Source: Anaspis maculata (Eukaryota > Arthropoda > Insecta > Coleoptera > Scraptiidae). Taken from it: DNA of 64,000 nt. Below are positions 48,658-62,800 of this stretch, one piece after another. The notes under the pieces are model-generated. The model made no database searches. It was not told the origin of the DNA and saw only the letters and a list, made by a program, of their open reading frames with translations. A program made the translations under genes and the position numbers. The stretch spans positions 46,677,257 through 46,741,256 of the forward strand of contig OX421965.1 in NCBI GenBank assembly GCA_949128115.1. Direction: 5' to 3'. How positions within the stretch are numbered: the first letter of the stretch is position 1; every line of letters starts with the position of its first letter.

Positions 48658-51600
48658 GCTGAGATTTGTCAACGAAAAATCCATAGGCGTCTCTTTCATC
48701 CATAGTCTTTTTCAAAGCGTGTCTTGATATTTGTGGGAATTTCTCAGTAATTGGCTTTTTGGTCATTTGCTGCAGAATATCTAGTTCAAAATCGGAATTT
48801 TCCCAAACATCCGTCCGGCTTCACCGGTAAATAAGTAATCTTAAATTCGGGCTGAGATTAGTCAACGAAAAAATCCATAGGCGTCTCTTTCATCCATAGT
48901 CTTTTTCAAAGCGTGTCTTAATATTTGTGGAAATTTCTCAGTAATTGGCTTTTTGGTCGTTTGCTGCAGAATTTCTAGTTCAAAATCGGAATTTTCCCAA
49001 ACATCCGTCCGGCTTCACCGGTAAAGAAGTAATTCTAAATTCGGGCTGAGATTAGTCAACGAAAAAATCCATAGGCGTCTCTTTCATCCATAGTCTTTTT
49101 CAAAGCGTGTCTTGATATTTGTGGGAATTTTTCAGTAATTGGCTTTTTGGTCATTTGCTGCAGAATATCTAGTTCAAAATCGGAATTTTCCCAAACATCC
49201 GTCCGGCTTCACCGGTAAATAAGTAATCTTAAATCCGGGCTGAGATTAGTCAACGAAAAAATCCATAGGCGTCTCTTTCATCCATAGGCTTTTTCAAAGC
49301 GTGTCTTGATATTTATGAAAATTTCTCAGTAATTGGCTTTTTGGTCATTTGCTGCAGAATTTCTAGTTCAAAATCGGAATTGTTCCAAACTTCCGTCCGG
49401 CTTCACCGGTAAAGAAGTAATCTTAAATTCGGGCTGAGATTAGTCAACGAAAAAATCCATAGGCGTCTCTTTCATCCATAGTCTTTTTCAAAGCGTGTCT
49501 TTATATTTGTGAGAATTTCTCAGTAATTGGCTTTTTGGTCATTTGCTGCAGAATTTCTAGTTCAAAATCGGAATTTTTCCAAACATCCGTCCGGCTTCAC
49601 CGGTAAAGAAGTAATCTTAAATTCGGGCTGGGATTAGTCAATGAAAAAATCCATAGGCGTCTCTTTCATCCATAGTCTTTTTCAAAGCGTGTATAGATAT
49701 TCGTGAGAATTTTTCAGTAATTGGCTTTTTGGTCATTTGCTGCAGAATTTCTAGTTCAAAATCGGAATTATTTAAACATCCGTCTGGCTTCACCGGTAAA
49801 GAAGTAATCTTGAATTCGGGCTGGGATTAGTCAATGAAAAAATCCATAGGCGTCTCTTTCATCCATAGTCTTTTTCAAAGCGTGTATTGATATTCGTGAG
49901 AATTTCTCAGTAATTGGCTTTTTGGTCATTTGCTTTAGAATTTCTAGTTCAAATTCGGAATTTTTGAAACATCCGTCCGGCTTCACCGGTAGAGAAGTAA
50001 TCTTAAATTCGGGCTGAGATTAGTCAACGAAAAAATCCATAGGCGTCTCTTTCATCCATAGGCTTTTTCAAAGCGTGTCTTGATATTTATGAAAATTTCT
50101 CAGTAATTGGCTTTTTGGTCATTTGCTGCAGAATTTCTAGTTCAAAATCGGAATTTTTGAAACATCCGTCCGGCTTCACCGGTAAAGAAGTAATCTTAAA
50201 TTCGGGCTGAGATTAGTCAACGAAAAAATCCATAGGCGTCTCTTTCAATCATAGTCTTTTGAAAAGCGTGTCTTGATATTTGTGAGGATTTCTTAGTAAT
50301 TGGCTTTTTGGTCATTTGCTGCAGAATTTCTAGTTCAAAATCGGAATTTTTCCAAACATCCGTCCGGCTTCACCGGTAAAGAAGTAATTCTAAATTCGGG
50401 CTGAGATTAGTCAACGAAAAAATCCATAGGCGTCTCTTTCATCCATAGTCTTTTTCAAAGCGTGTCTTGATATTTGTGGGAATTTTTCAGTAATTGGCTT
50501 TTTGGTCATTTGCTGCAGAATATCTAGTTCAAAATCGGAATTTTCCCAAACATCCGTCCGGCTTCACCGGTAAATAAGTAATCTTAAATTCGGGCTGAGA
50601 TTAGTCAACGAAAAAATCCATAGGCGTCTCTTTCATCCATAGGCTTTTTCAAAGCGTGTCTTGATATTTATGAAAATTTCTCAGTAATTGGCTTTTTGGT
50701 CATTTGCTGCAGAATTTCTAGTTCAAAATCGGAATTGTTCCAAACTTCCGTCCGGCTTCACCGGTAAAGAAGTAATCTTAAATTCGGGCTGAGATTAGTC
50801 AACGAAAAAATCCATAGGCGTCTCTTTCATCCATAGTCTTTTTCAAAGCGTGTCTTGATATTTGTGAGAATTTCTCATTAATTGGCTTTTTGGTCATTTG
50901 CTGCAGAATTTCTAGTTCAAAATCGGAATTGTTCCAAACATCCGTCCGGCTTCACCGGTAAAGAAGTAATCTTAAATTCGGGCTGAGATTAGTCAACGAA
51001 AAAATCCATAGGCGTCTCTTTCAATTATAGTCTTTTTAAAAGCGTGTCTTAATATTTGTGGAAATTTCTCAGTAATTGGCTTTTTGGTCGTTTGCTGCAG
51101 AATTTCTAGTTCAAAATCGGAATTTTCCCAAACATCCGTCCGGCTTTACCGGTAAAGAAGTAATCTTATATTCGGGCTGAGATTAGTCAACGAAAAAATC
51201 CATAGGCGTCTCTTTCATCCATAGTCTTTTTCAAAGCGTGTCTTGATATTTGTGGGAATTTTTCAGTAATTGGCTTTTTGGTCATTTGCTGCAGAATTTC
51301 TAGTTCAAAATCGGATTTTTTCAAAACATCCGTCCGGCTTCACCGGTAAAGAAGTAATCTTGAATTCGGGCTGGGATTAGTCAATGAAAAAATCCATAGG
51401 CGTCTCTTTCATCCATAGTCTTTTTCAAAGCGTGTATTGATATTCGTGAGAATTTCTCAGTAATTGGCTTTTTGGTCATTTGCTGCAGAATTTCTAGTTC
51501 AAATTCGGAATTTTTGAAACATCCGTCCGGCTTCACCGGTAAAGAAGTAATCTTAAATTCGGGCTGAGATTAGTCAACGAAAAAATCCATAGGCGTCTCT

Positions 51601-51949
51601 TTCATCCATAGCCTTTTTCAAAGCGTGTCTTGATATTTATGAAAATTTCTCAGTAATTGGCTTTTTGGTCATTTGCTGCAGAATTTCTAGTTCAAAATCG
51701 GAATTTTTGAAACATCCGTCCGGCTTCACCGGTAAAGAAGTAATCTTAAATTCGGGCTGAGATTAGTCAACGAAAAAATCCATAGGCGTCTCTTTCAATC
51801 ATAGTCTTTTGAAAAGCGTGTCTTGATATTTGTGAGAATTTCTCAGTAATTGGCTTTTTGGTCATTTGCTGCAGAATTTCTAGTTCAAAATCGGAATTTT
51901 TCCAAACATCCGTCCGGCTTCACCGGTAAAGAAGTAATCTTCAATTCGG
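48658..51949. repeat. 17-monomer higher-order repeat, copy B (3292 bp, internally deleted)
   Basis: From 48658 to 50787 this copy follows copy A at an offset of 5614 bp. From 50788 to its end it follows copy A at an offset of 3292 bp. The monomer starting at 50788 corresponds to 47496 of copy A rather than 45174, so twelve monomers (2322 bp) are missing exactly in monomer register. Single-base marks unique to this block and the next, such as TTTCTTAGTAATT near 50292, show that B and C are close relatives in their first halves. Confidence 0.88.
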
Positions 51950-54900
51950 GCTGAGATTTGTCAACGAAAAATCCATAGGCGTCTCTTTCATCCATAGTCT
52001 TTTTCAAAGCGTGTCTTGATATTTGTGGGAATTTCTCAGTAATTGGCTTTTTGGTCATTTGCTGCAGAATATCTAGTTCAAAATCGGAATTTTCCCAAAC
52101 ATCCGTCCGGCTTCACCGGTAAATAAGTAATCTTAAATTCGGGCTGAGATTAGTCAACGAAAAAATCCATAGGCGTCTCTTTCATCCATAGTCTTTTTCA
52201 AAGCGTGTCTTAATATTTGTGGAAATTTCTCAGTAATTGGCTTTTTGGTCGTTTGCTGCAGAATTTCTAGTTCAAAATCGGAATTTTCCCAAACATCCGT
52301 CCGGCTTCACCGGTAAAGAAGTAATTCTAAATTCGGGCTGAGATTAGTCAACGAAAAAATCCATAGGCGTCTCTTTCATCCATAGTCTTTTTCAAAGCGT
52401 GTCTTGATATTTGTGGGAATTTTTCAGTAATTGGCTTTTTGGTCATTTGCTGCAGAATATCTAGTTCAAAATCGGAATTTTCCCAAACATCCGTCCGGCT
52501 TCACCGGTAAATAAGTAATCTTAAATCCGGGCTGAGATTAGTCAACGAAAAAATCCATAGGCGTCTCTTTCATCCATAGGCTTTTTCAAAGCGTGTCTTG
52601 ATATTTATGAAAATTTCTCAGTAATTGGCTTTTTGGTCATTTGCTGCAGAATTTCTAGTTCAAAATCGGAATTGTTCCAAACTTCCGTCCGGCTTCACCG
52701 GTAAAGAAGTAATCTTAAATTCGGGCTGAGATTAGTCAACGAAAAAATCCATAGGCGTCTCTTTCATCCATAGTCTTTTTCAAAGCGTGTCTTTATATTT
52801 GTGAGAATTTCTCAGTAATTGGCTTTTTGGTCATTTGCTGCAGAATTTCTAGTTCAAAATCGGAATTTTTCCAAACATCCGTCCGGCTTCACCGGTAAAG
52901 AAGTAATCTTAAATTCGGGCTGGGATTAGTCAATGAAAAAATCCATAGGCGTCTCTTTCATCCATAGTCTTTTTCAAAGCGTGTATAGATATTCGTGAGA
53001 ATTTTTCAGTAATTGGCTTTTTGGTCATTTGCTGCAGAATTTCTAGTTCAAAATCGGAATTATTTAAACATCCGTCTGGCTTCACCGGTAAAGAAGTAAT
53101 CTTGAATTCGGGCTGGGATTAGTCAATGAAAAAATCCATAGGCGTCTCTTTCATCCATAGTCTTTTTCAAAGCGTGTATTGATATTCGTGAGAATTTCTC
53201 AGTAATTGGCTTTTTGGTCATTTGCTTTAGAATTTCTAGTTCAAATTCGGAATTTTTGAAACATCCGTCCGGCTTCACCGGTAGAGAAGTAATCTTAAAT
53301 TCGGGCTGAGATTAGTCAACGAAAAAATCCATAGGCGTCTCTTTTATCCATAGGCTTTTTCAAAGCGTGTCTTGATATTTATGAAAATTTCTCAGTAATT
53401 GGCTTTTTGGTCATTTGCTGCAGAATTTCTAGTTCAAAATCGGAATTTTTGAAACATCCGTCCGGCTTCACCGGTAAAGAAGTAATCTTAAATTCGGGCT
53501 GAGATTAGTCAACGAAAAAATCCATAGGCGTCTCTTTCAATCATAGTCTTTTGAAAAGCGTGTCTTGATATTTGTGAGGATTTCTTAGTAATTGGCTTTT
53601 TGGTCATTTGCTGCAGAATTTCTAGTTCAAAATCGGAATTTTTCCAAACATCCGTCCGGCTTCACCGGTAAAGAAGTAATTCTAAATTCGGGCTGAGATT
53701 AGTCAACGAAAAAATCCATAGGCGTCTCTTTCATCCATAGTCTTTTTCAAAGCGTGTCTTGATATTTGTGGGAATTTTTCAGTAATTGGCTTTTTGGTCA
53801 TTTGCTGCAGAATATCTAGTTCAAAATCGGAATTTTCCCAAACATCCGTCCGGCTTCACCGGTAAATAAGTAATCTTAAATTCGGGCTGAGATTAGTCAA
53901 CGAAAAAATCCATAGGCGTCTCTTTCATCCATAGGCTTTTTCAAAGCGTGTCTTGATATTTATGAAAATTTCTCAGTAATTGGCTTTTTGGTCATTTGCT
54001 GCAGAATTTCTAGTTCAAAATCGGAATTGTTCCAAACTTCCGTCCGGCTTCACCGGTAAAGAAGTAATCTTAAATTCGGGCTGAGATTAGTCAACGAAAA
54101 AATCCATAGGCGTCTCTTTCATCCATAGTCTTTTTCAAAGCGTGTCTTTATATTTGTGAGAATTTCTCAGTAATTGGCTTTTTGGTCATTTGCTGCAGAA
54201 TTTCTAGTTCAAAATCGGAATTTTTCCAAACATCCGTCCGGCTTCACCGGTAAAGAAGTAATCTTAAATTCGGGCTGGGATTAGTCAATGAAAAAATCCA
54301 TAGGCGTCTCTTTCATCCATAGTCTTTTTCAAAGCGTGTATAGATATTCGTGAGAATTTTTCAGTAATTGGCTTTTTGGTCATTTGCTGCAGAATTTCTA
54401 GTTCAAAATCGGAATTATTTAAACATCCGTCTGGCTTCACCGGTAAAGAAGTAATCTAGAATTCGGGCTGGGATTAGTCAATGAAAAAATCCATAGGCGT
54501 CTCTTTCATCCATAGTCTTTTTCAAAGCGTGTATTGATATTCGTGAGAATTTCTCAGTAATTGGCTTTTTGGTCATTTGCTGCAGAATTTCTAGTTCAAA
54601 TTCGGAATTTTTGAAACATCCGTCCGGCTTCACCGGTAGAGAAGTAATCTTAAATTCGGGCTGAGATTAGTCAACGAAAAAATCCATAGGCGTCTCTTTC
54701 ATCCATAGGCTTTTTCAAAGCGTGTCTTGATATTTATGAAAATTTCTCAGTAATTGGCTTTTTGGTCATTTGCTGCAGAATTTCTAGTTCAAAATCGGAA
54801 TTTTTGAAACATCCGTCCGGCTTCACCGGTAAAGAAGTAATCTTAAATTCGGGCTGAGATTAGTCAACGAAAAAATCCATAGGCGTCTCTTTCAATCATA

Positions 54901-57562
54901 GTCTTTTGAAAAGCGTGTCTTGATATTTGTGAGGATTTCTCAGTAATTGGCTTTTTGGTCATTTGCTGCAGAATTTCTAGTTCAAAATCGGAATTTTTCC
55001 AAACATCCGTCCGGCTTCACCGGTAAAGAAGTAACTTAAATTCGGGCTGAGATTAGTCAACGAAAAAATCCATAGGCGTCTCTTTCGATCATAGTCTTTT
55101 TAAAAGCGTGTCTTAATATTTGTGAGAATTTCTCAGTAATTGGCTTTTTGGTCATTTGCTGCAGAATTTCTAGTTCAAACTCGGAATTTTTCCAAACATC
55201 CGTCCGGCTTCACCGGTAAAGAAGTAATCTTAAATTCGGGCTGAGATTTGTCAACGAGAGAATCCATAGGCGTCTCTTTCATCCATAGTCTTTTTCAAAG
55301 CGTGTCTTGATATTTGTGAGAATTTCTCATTAATTGGCTTTTTGGTCATTTGCTGCAGAATTTCTAGTTCAAAATCGGAATTGTTCCAAACATCCGTCCG
55401 GCTTCACCGGTAAAGAAGTAATCTTAAATTCGGGCTGAGATTAGTCAACGAAAAAATCCATAGGCGTCTCTTTCAATCATAGTCTTTTTAAAAGCGTGTC
55501 TTAATATTTGTGGAAATTTCTCAGTAATTGGCTTTTTGGTCGTTTGCTGCAGAATTTCTAGTTCAAAATCGGAATTTTCCCAAACATCCGTCCGGCTTCA
55601 CCGGTAAATAAGTAATCTTAAATTCGGGCTGAGATTAGTCAACGAAAAAATCCATAGGCGTCTCTTTCATCCATAGTCTTTTTCAAAGCGTGTCTTAATA
55701 TTTGTGGAAATTTCTCAGTAATTGGCTTTTTGGTCGTTTGCTGCAGAATTTCTAGTTCAAAATCGGAATTTTCCCAAACATCCGTCCGGCTTCACCGGTA
55801 AAGAAGTAATCTTAAATTCGGGCTGAGATTAGTCAACGAAAAAATCCATAGGCGTCTCTTTCATCCATAGTCTTTTTCAAAGCGTGTCTTTATATTTGTG
55901 AGAATTTCTCAGTAATTGGCTTTTTGGTCATTTGCTGCAGAATTTCTAGTTCAAAATCGGAATTTTTCCAAACATCCGTCCGGCTTCACCGGTAAAGAAG
56001 TAATCTTAAATTCGGGCTGAGATTAGTCAACGAAAAAATCCATAGGCGTCTCTTTCATCCATAGTCTTTTTCAAAGCGTGTCTTGATATTTGTGAGAATT
56101 TCTCAGTAATTGGCTTTTTGGTCAATTGCTGCAGAATTTCTAGTTCAAAGTCGGAATTATTTAAACATCCGTCTGGCTTCACCGGTAAAGAAGTAATCTT
56201 AAATCCGGGCTGGGATTAGTCAATGAAAAAATCCATAGGCGTCTCTTTCATCCATAGTCTTTTTCAAAGCGTGTATTGATATTCGTGAGAATTTCTCAGT
56301 AATTGGCTTTTTGGTCATTTGCTGCAGAATTTCTAGTTCAAAATCGGAATTTTTGAAACATCCGTCTGGCTTCACCGGTAAAGAAGTAATCTTAAATTCG
56401 GGCTGACATTAGTCAACGAAAAAATCCATAGGCGTCTCTTTCATCCATAGTCTTTTTCAAAGCGTGTCTTGATATTTGTGAGAATTTCTCATTAATTGGC
56501 TTTTTGGTCATTTGCTGCAGAATTTCTAGTTCAAAATCGGAATTGTTCCAAACATCCGTCCGGCTTCACCGGTAAAGAAGTAATCTTAAATTCGGGCTGA
56601 GATTAGTCAACGAAAAAATCCATAGGCGTCTCTTTCAATTATAGTCTTTTTAAAAGCGTGTCTTAATATTTGTGGAAATTTCTCAGTAATTGGCTTTTTG
56701 GTCGTTTGCTGCAGAATTGCTAGTTCAAAATCGGAATTTTCCCAAACATCCGTCCGGCTTCACCGGTAAAGAAGTAATCTTATATTCGGGCTGAGATTAG
56801 TCAACGAAAAAATCCATAGGCGTCTCTTTCATCCATAGTCTTTTTCAAAGCGTGTCTTGATATTTGTGGGAATTTTTCAGTAATTGGCTTTTTGGTCATT
56901 TGCTGCAGAATTTCTAGTTCAAAATCGGATTTTTTCAAAACATCCGTCCGGCTTCACCGGTAAAGAAGTAATCTTGAATTCGGGCTGGGATTAGTCAATG
57001 AAAAAATCCATAGGCGTCTCTTTCATCCATAGTCTTTTTCAAAGCGTGTATTGATATTCGTGAGAATTTCTCAGTAATTGGCTTTTTGGTCATTTGCTGC
57101 AGAATTTCTAGTTCAAATTCGGAATTTTTGAAACATCCGTCCGGCTTCACCGGTAAAGAAGTAATCTTAAATTCGGGCTGAGATTAGTCAACGAAAAAAT
57201 CCATAGGCGTCTCTTTCATCCATAGCCTTTTTCAAAGCGTGTCTTGATATTTATGAAAATTTCTCAGTCATTGGCTTTTTGGTCATTTGCTGCAGAATTT
57301 CTAGTTCAAAATCGGAATTTTTGAAACATCCGTCCGGCTTCACCGGTAAAGAAGTAATCTTAAATTCGGGCTGAGATTAGTCAACGAAAAAATCCATAGG
57401 CGTCTCTTTCAATCATAGTCTTTTGAAAAGCGTGTCTTGATATTTGTGAGAATTTCTCAGTAATTGGCTTTTTGGTCATTTGCTGCAGAATTTCTAGTTC
57501 AAAATCGGAATTTTTCCAAACATCCGTCCGGCTTCACCGGTAAAGAAGTAACTTAAATTCGG
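51950..57562. repeat. 29-monomer higher-order repeat, copy C (5613 bp)
   Basis: This copy matches copy A over its full length at an offset of 8906 bp (TAGAATTCGG at 45551 and 54457; CAATTGC at 47217 and 56123). It therefore keeps the twelve monomers lost from copy B. Its last monomer ends in the one-base-short GTAACTTAAATT, and the array then continues into monomers not found after copy A. The change CTGACATT at 56403 separates it from copy A and is shared with the 24-monomer copy further right. Confidence 0.86.
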
Positions 57563-59890
57563 GCTGAGATTAGTCAACGAAAAAATCCATAGGCGTCTCT
57601 TTCGATCATAGTCTTTTTTAAAAGCGTGTCTTAATATTTGTGAGAATTTCTCAGTAATTGGCTTTTTGGTCATTTGCTGCAGAATTTCTAGTTCAAACTC
57701 GGAATTTTTCCAAACATCCGTCCGGCTTCACCGGTAAAGAAGTAATCTTAAATTCGGGCTGAGATTTGTCAACGAGAGAATCCATAGGCGTCTCTTTCAT
57801 CCATAGTCTTTTTCAAAGCGTGTCTTGATATTTGTGAGAATTTCTCATTAATTGGCTTTTTGGTCATTTGCTGCAGAATTTCTAGTTCAAAATCGGAATT
57901 GTTCCAAACATCCGTCCGGCTTCACCGGTAAAGAAGTAATCTTAAATTCGGGCTGAGATTAGTCAACGAAAAAATCCAGAGGCGTCTCTTTCAATCATAG
58001 TCTTTTTAAAAGCGTGTCTTAATATTTGTGGAAATTTCTCAGTAATTGGCTTTTTGGTCATTTGCTGCAGAATTTCTAGTTCAAAATCGGATTTTTTCAA
58101 AACATCCGTCCGGCTTCACCGGTAAAGAAGTAATCTTCAATTCGGGCTGAGATTTGTCAACGAAAAAATCCATAGGCGTCTCTTTCATCCATAGTCTTTT
58201 TCAAAGCGTGTCTTGATATTTGTGGGAATTTCTCAGTAATTGGCTTTTTGGTCATTTGCTGCAGAATATCTAGTTCAAAATCGGAATTTTCCCAAACATC
58301 CGTCCGGCTTCACCGGTAAATAAGTAATCTTAAATTCGGGCTGAGATTAGTCAACGAAAAAATCCATAGGCGTCTCTTTCATCCATAGTCTTTTTCAAAG
58401 CGTGTCTTAATATTTGTGGAAATTTCTCAGTAATTGGCTTTTTGGTCGTTTGCTGCAGAATTTCTAGTTCAAAATCGGAATTTTCCCAAACATCCGTCCG
58501 GCTTCACCGGTAAAGAAGTAATCTTAAATTCGGGCTGAGATTAGTCAACGAAAAAATCCATAGGCGTCTCTTTCATCCATAGTCTTTTTCAAAGCGTGTC
58601 TTGATATTTGTGGGAATTTTTCAGTAATTGGCTTTTTGGTCATTTGCTGCAGAATTTCTAGTTCAAAATCGGATTTTTTCAAAACATCCGTCCGGCTTCA
58701 CCGGTGAAGAAGTAATCTTCAATTCGGGCTGAGATTTGTCAACGAAAAAATCCATAGGCGTCTCTTTCATCCATAGTCTTTTTCAAAGCGTGTCTTGATA
58801 TTTGTGGGAATTTCTCAGTAATTGGCTTTTTGGTCATTTGCTGCAAAATATCTAGTTCAAAATCGGAATTTTCCCAAACATCCGTCCGGCTTCACCGGTA
58901 AAGAAGTAATCTTAAATTCGGGCTGAGATTAGTCAACAAAAAAATCCATAGGCGTCTCTTTCATCCATAGTCTTTTCCAAAACGTGTCTTAATATTTGTG
59001 GAAATTTCTCAGTAATTGGCTTTTTGGTCATTTGCTGCAGAATATCTAGTTCAAAATCGGAATTTTCCCAAACATCCGTCCGGCTTCACCGGTAAAGAAG
59101 TAATCTTAAATTCGGGCTGAGATTAGTCAACGAAAAAATCCATAGGCGTCTCTTTCATCCATAGTCTTTTTCAAAGCGTGTCTTGATATTTGTGGGAATT
59201 TTTCAGTAATTGGCTTTTTGGTCATTTGCTGCAGAATTTCTAGTTCAAAATCGGATTTTTTCAAAACATCCGTCCGGCTTCACCGGTAAAGAAGTAATCT
59301 TCAATTCGGGCTGAGATTTGTCAACGAAAAAATCCATAGGCGTCTCTTTCATCCATAGTCTTTTTCAAAGCGTGTCTTGATATTTGTGGGAATTTCTCAG
59401 TAATTGGCTTTTTGGTCATTTGCTGCAGAATATCTAGTTCAAAATCGGAATTTCCCCAAACATCCGTCCGGCTTCACCGGTAAAGAAGTAATCTTAAATT
59501 CGGGCTGAGATTAGTCAACGAAAAAATCCATAGGCGTCTCTTTCATCCATAGTCTTTTTCAAAGCGTGTCTTGATATTTGTGAGAATTTCTCAGTAATTG
59601 GCTTTTTGGTCATTTGCTGCAGAATTTCTAGTTCAAAATCGGAATTTTTGAAACATCCGTCCGGCTTCACCGGTAAAGAAGTAATCTTAAATTCGGGCTG
59701 AGATTAGTCAACGAAAAAATCCATAGGCGTCTCTTTCAATCATAGTCTTTTGAAAAGCGTGTCTTGATATTTGTGAGAATTTCTCAGTAATTGGCTTTTT
59801 GGTCATTTGCTGCAGAATTTCTAGTTCAAACTCGGAATTTTTCCAAACATCCGTCCGGCTTCACCGGTAAAGAAGTAATCTTAAATTCGG
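55240..59890. repeat. 24-monomer higher-order repeat, copy 1 (4651 bp)
   Basis: This block overlaps the end of copy C but has its own period to the right. The CAACGAGAGAATCC monomer starts at 55240 and 59891, GGTCAATTGC recurs at 56121 and 60772, CTGACATT at 56403 and 61054, the six-T TCTTTTTTAAAAG at about 57613 and 62264, and ATCCAGAGG near 57974 and 62625. All are 4651 bp apart. A hybrid monomer at 57952-58145 makes this copy one monomer shorter than the next one. Confidence 0.86.
57952..58145. repeat. Hybrid monomer (one-monomer deletion junction)
   Basis: The front (ATCCAGAGG, CAATCATAG, TTAATATTTGTGG) matches the monomer at 62603. The back (GTCATTTGC, GGATTTTTTCAAAAC, CTTCAATT) matches the following monomer at 62797. 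The offset to the next HOR copy changes here from 4651 to 4845 bp, a difference of exactly one 194-bp monomer. The switch lies between about 58045 and 58090. Confidence 0.78.
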
Positions 59891-62800
59891 GCTGAGATTT
59901 GTCAACGAGAGAATCCATAGGCGTCTTTTTCATCCATAGTCTTTTTCAAAGCGTGTCTTGATATTTGTGAGAATTTCTCATTAATTGGCTTTTTGGTCAT
60001 TTGCTGCAGAATTTCTAGTTCAAAATCGGAATTGTTCCAAACATCCGTCCGGCTTCACCGGTAAAGAAGTAATCTTAAATTCGGGCTGAGATTAGTCAAC
60101 GAAAAAATCCATAGGCGTCTCTTTCAATCATAGTCTTTTTAAAAGCGTGTCTTAATATTTGTGGAAATTTCTCAGTAATTGGCTTTTTGGTCGTTTGCTG
60201 CAGAATTTCTAGTTCAAAATCGGAATTTTCCCAAACATCCGTCCGGCTTCACCGGTAAATAAGTAATCTTAAATTCGGGCTGAGATTAGTCAACGAAAAA
60301 ATCCATAGGCGTCTCTTTCATCCATAGTCTTTTTCAAAGCGTGTCTTAATATTTGTGGAAATTTCTCAGTAATTGGCTTTTTGGTCGTTTGCTGCAGAAT
60401 TTCTAGTTCAAAATCGGAATTTTCCCAAACATCCGTCCGGCTTCACCGGTAAAGAAGTAATCTTAAATTCGGGCTGAGATTAGTCAACGAAAAAATCCAT
60501 AGGCGTCTCTTTCATCCATAGTCTTTTTCAAAGCGTGTCTTTATATTTGTGAGAATTTCTCAGTAATTGGCTTTTTGGTCATTTGCTGCAGAATTTCTAG
60601 TTCAAAATCGGAATTTTTCCAAACATCCGTCCGGCTTCACCGGTAAAGAAGTAATCTTAAATTCGGGCTGAGATTAGTCAACGAAAAAATCCATAGGCGT
60701 CTCTTTCATCCATAGTCTTTTTCAAAGCGTGTCTTGATATTTGTGAGAATTTCTCAGTAATTGGCTTTTTGGTCAATTGCTGCAGAATTTCTAGTTCAAA
60801 GTCGGAATTATTTAAACATCCGTCTGGCTTCACCGGTAAAGAAGTAATCTTAAATTCGGGCTGGGATTAGTCAATGAAAAAATCCATAGGCGTCTCTTTC
60901 ATCCATAGTCTTTTTCAAAGCGTGTATTGATATTCGTGAGAATTTCTCAGTAATTGGCTTTTTGGTCATTTGCTGCAGAATTTCTAGTTCAAAATCGGAA
61001 TTTTTGAAACATCCGTCTGGCTTCACCGGTAAAGAAGTAATCTTAAATTCGGGCTGACATTAGTCAACGAAAAAATCCATAGGCGTCTCTTTCATCCATA
61101 GTCTTTTTCAAAGCGTGTCTTGATATTTGTGAGAATTTCTCATTAATTGGCTTTTTGGTCATTTGCTGCAGAATTTCTAGTTCAAAATCGGAATTGTTCC
61201 AAACATCCGTCCGGCTTCACCGGTAAAGAAGTAATCTTAAATTCGGGCTGAGATTAGTCAACGAAAAAATCCATAGGCGTCTCTTTCAATTATAGTCTTT
61301 TTAAAAGCGTGTCTTAATATTTGTGGAAATTTCTCAGTAATTGGCTTTTTGGTCGTTTGCTGCAGAATTTCTAGTTCAAAATCGGAATTTTCCCAAACAT
61401 CCGTCCGGCTTCACCGGTAAAGAAGTAATCTTATATTCGGGCTGAGATTAGTCAACGAAAAAATCCATAGGCGTCTCTTTCATCCATAGTCTTTTTCAAA
61501 GCGTGTCTTGATATTTGTGGGAATTTTTCAGTAATTGGCTTTTTGGTCATTTGCTGCAGAATTTCTAGTTCAAAATCGGATTTTTTCAAAACATCCGTCC
61601 GGCTTCACCGGTAAAGAAGTAATCTTGAATTCGGGCTGGGATTAGTCAATGAAAAAATCCATAGGCGTCTCTTTCATCCATAGTCTTTTTCAAAGCGTGT
61701 ATTGATATTCGTGAGAATTTCTCAGTAATTGGCTTTTTGGTCATTTGCTGCAGAATTTCTAGTTCAAATTCGGAATTTTTGAAACATCCGTCCGGCTTCA
61801 CCGGTAAAGAAGTAATCTTAAATTCGGGCTGAGATTAGTCAACGAAAAAATCCATAGGCGTCTCTTTCATCCATAGCCTTTTTCAAAGCGTGTCTTGATA
61901 TTTATGAAAATTTCTCAGTAATTGGCTTTTTGGTCATTTGCTGCAGAATTTCTAGTTCAAAATCGGAATTTTTGAAACATCCGTCCGGCTTCACCGGTAA
62001 AGAAGTAATCTTAAATTCGGGCTGAGATTAGTCAACGAAAAAATCCATAGGCGTCTCTTTCAATCATAGTCTTTTGAAAAGCGTGTCTTGATATTTGTGA
62101 GAATTTCTCAGTAATTGGCTTTTTGGTCATTTGCTGCAGAATTTCTAGTTCAAAATCGGAATTTTTCCAAACATCCGTCCGGCTTCACCGGTAAAGAAGT
62201 AACTTAAATTCGGGCTGAGATTAGTCAACGAAAAAATCCATAGGCGTCTCTTTCGATCATTGTCTTTTTTAAAAGCGTGTCTTAATATTTGTGAGAATTT
62301 CTCAGTAATTGGCTTTTTGGTCATTTGCTGCAGAATTTCTAGTTCAAACTCGGAATTTTTCCAAACATCCGTCCGGCTTCACCGGTAAAGAAGTAATCTT
62401 AAATTCGGGCTGAGATTTGTCAACGAGAGAATCCATAGGCGTCTCTTTCATCCATAGTCTTTTTCAAAGCGTGTCTTGATATTTGTGAGAATTTCTCATT
62501 AATTGGCTTTTTGGTCATTTGCTGCAGAATTTCTAGTTCAAAATCGGAATTGTTCCAAACATCCGTCCGGCTTCACCGGTAAAGAAGTAATCTTAAATTC
62601 GGGCTGAGATTAGTCAACGAAAAAATCCAGAGGCGTCTCTTTCAATCATAGTCTTTTCAAAAGCGTGTCTTAATATTTGTGGAAATTTCTCAGTAATTGG
62701 CTTTTTGGTCGTTTGCTGCAGAATTTCTAGTTCAAAATCGGAATTTTCCCAAACATCCGTCCGGCTTCACCGGTGAAGAAGTAATCTTAAATTCGGGCTG

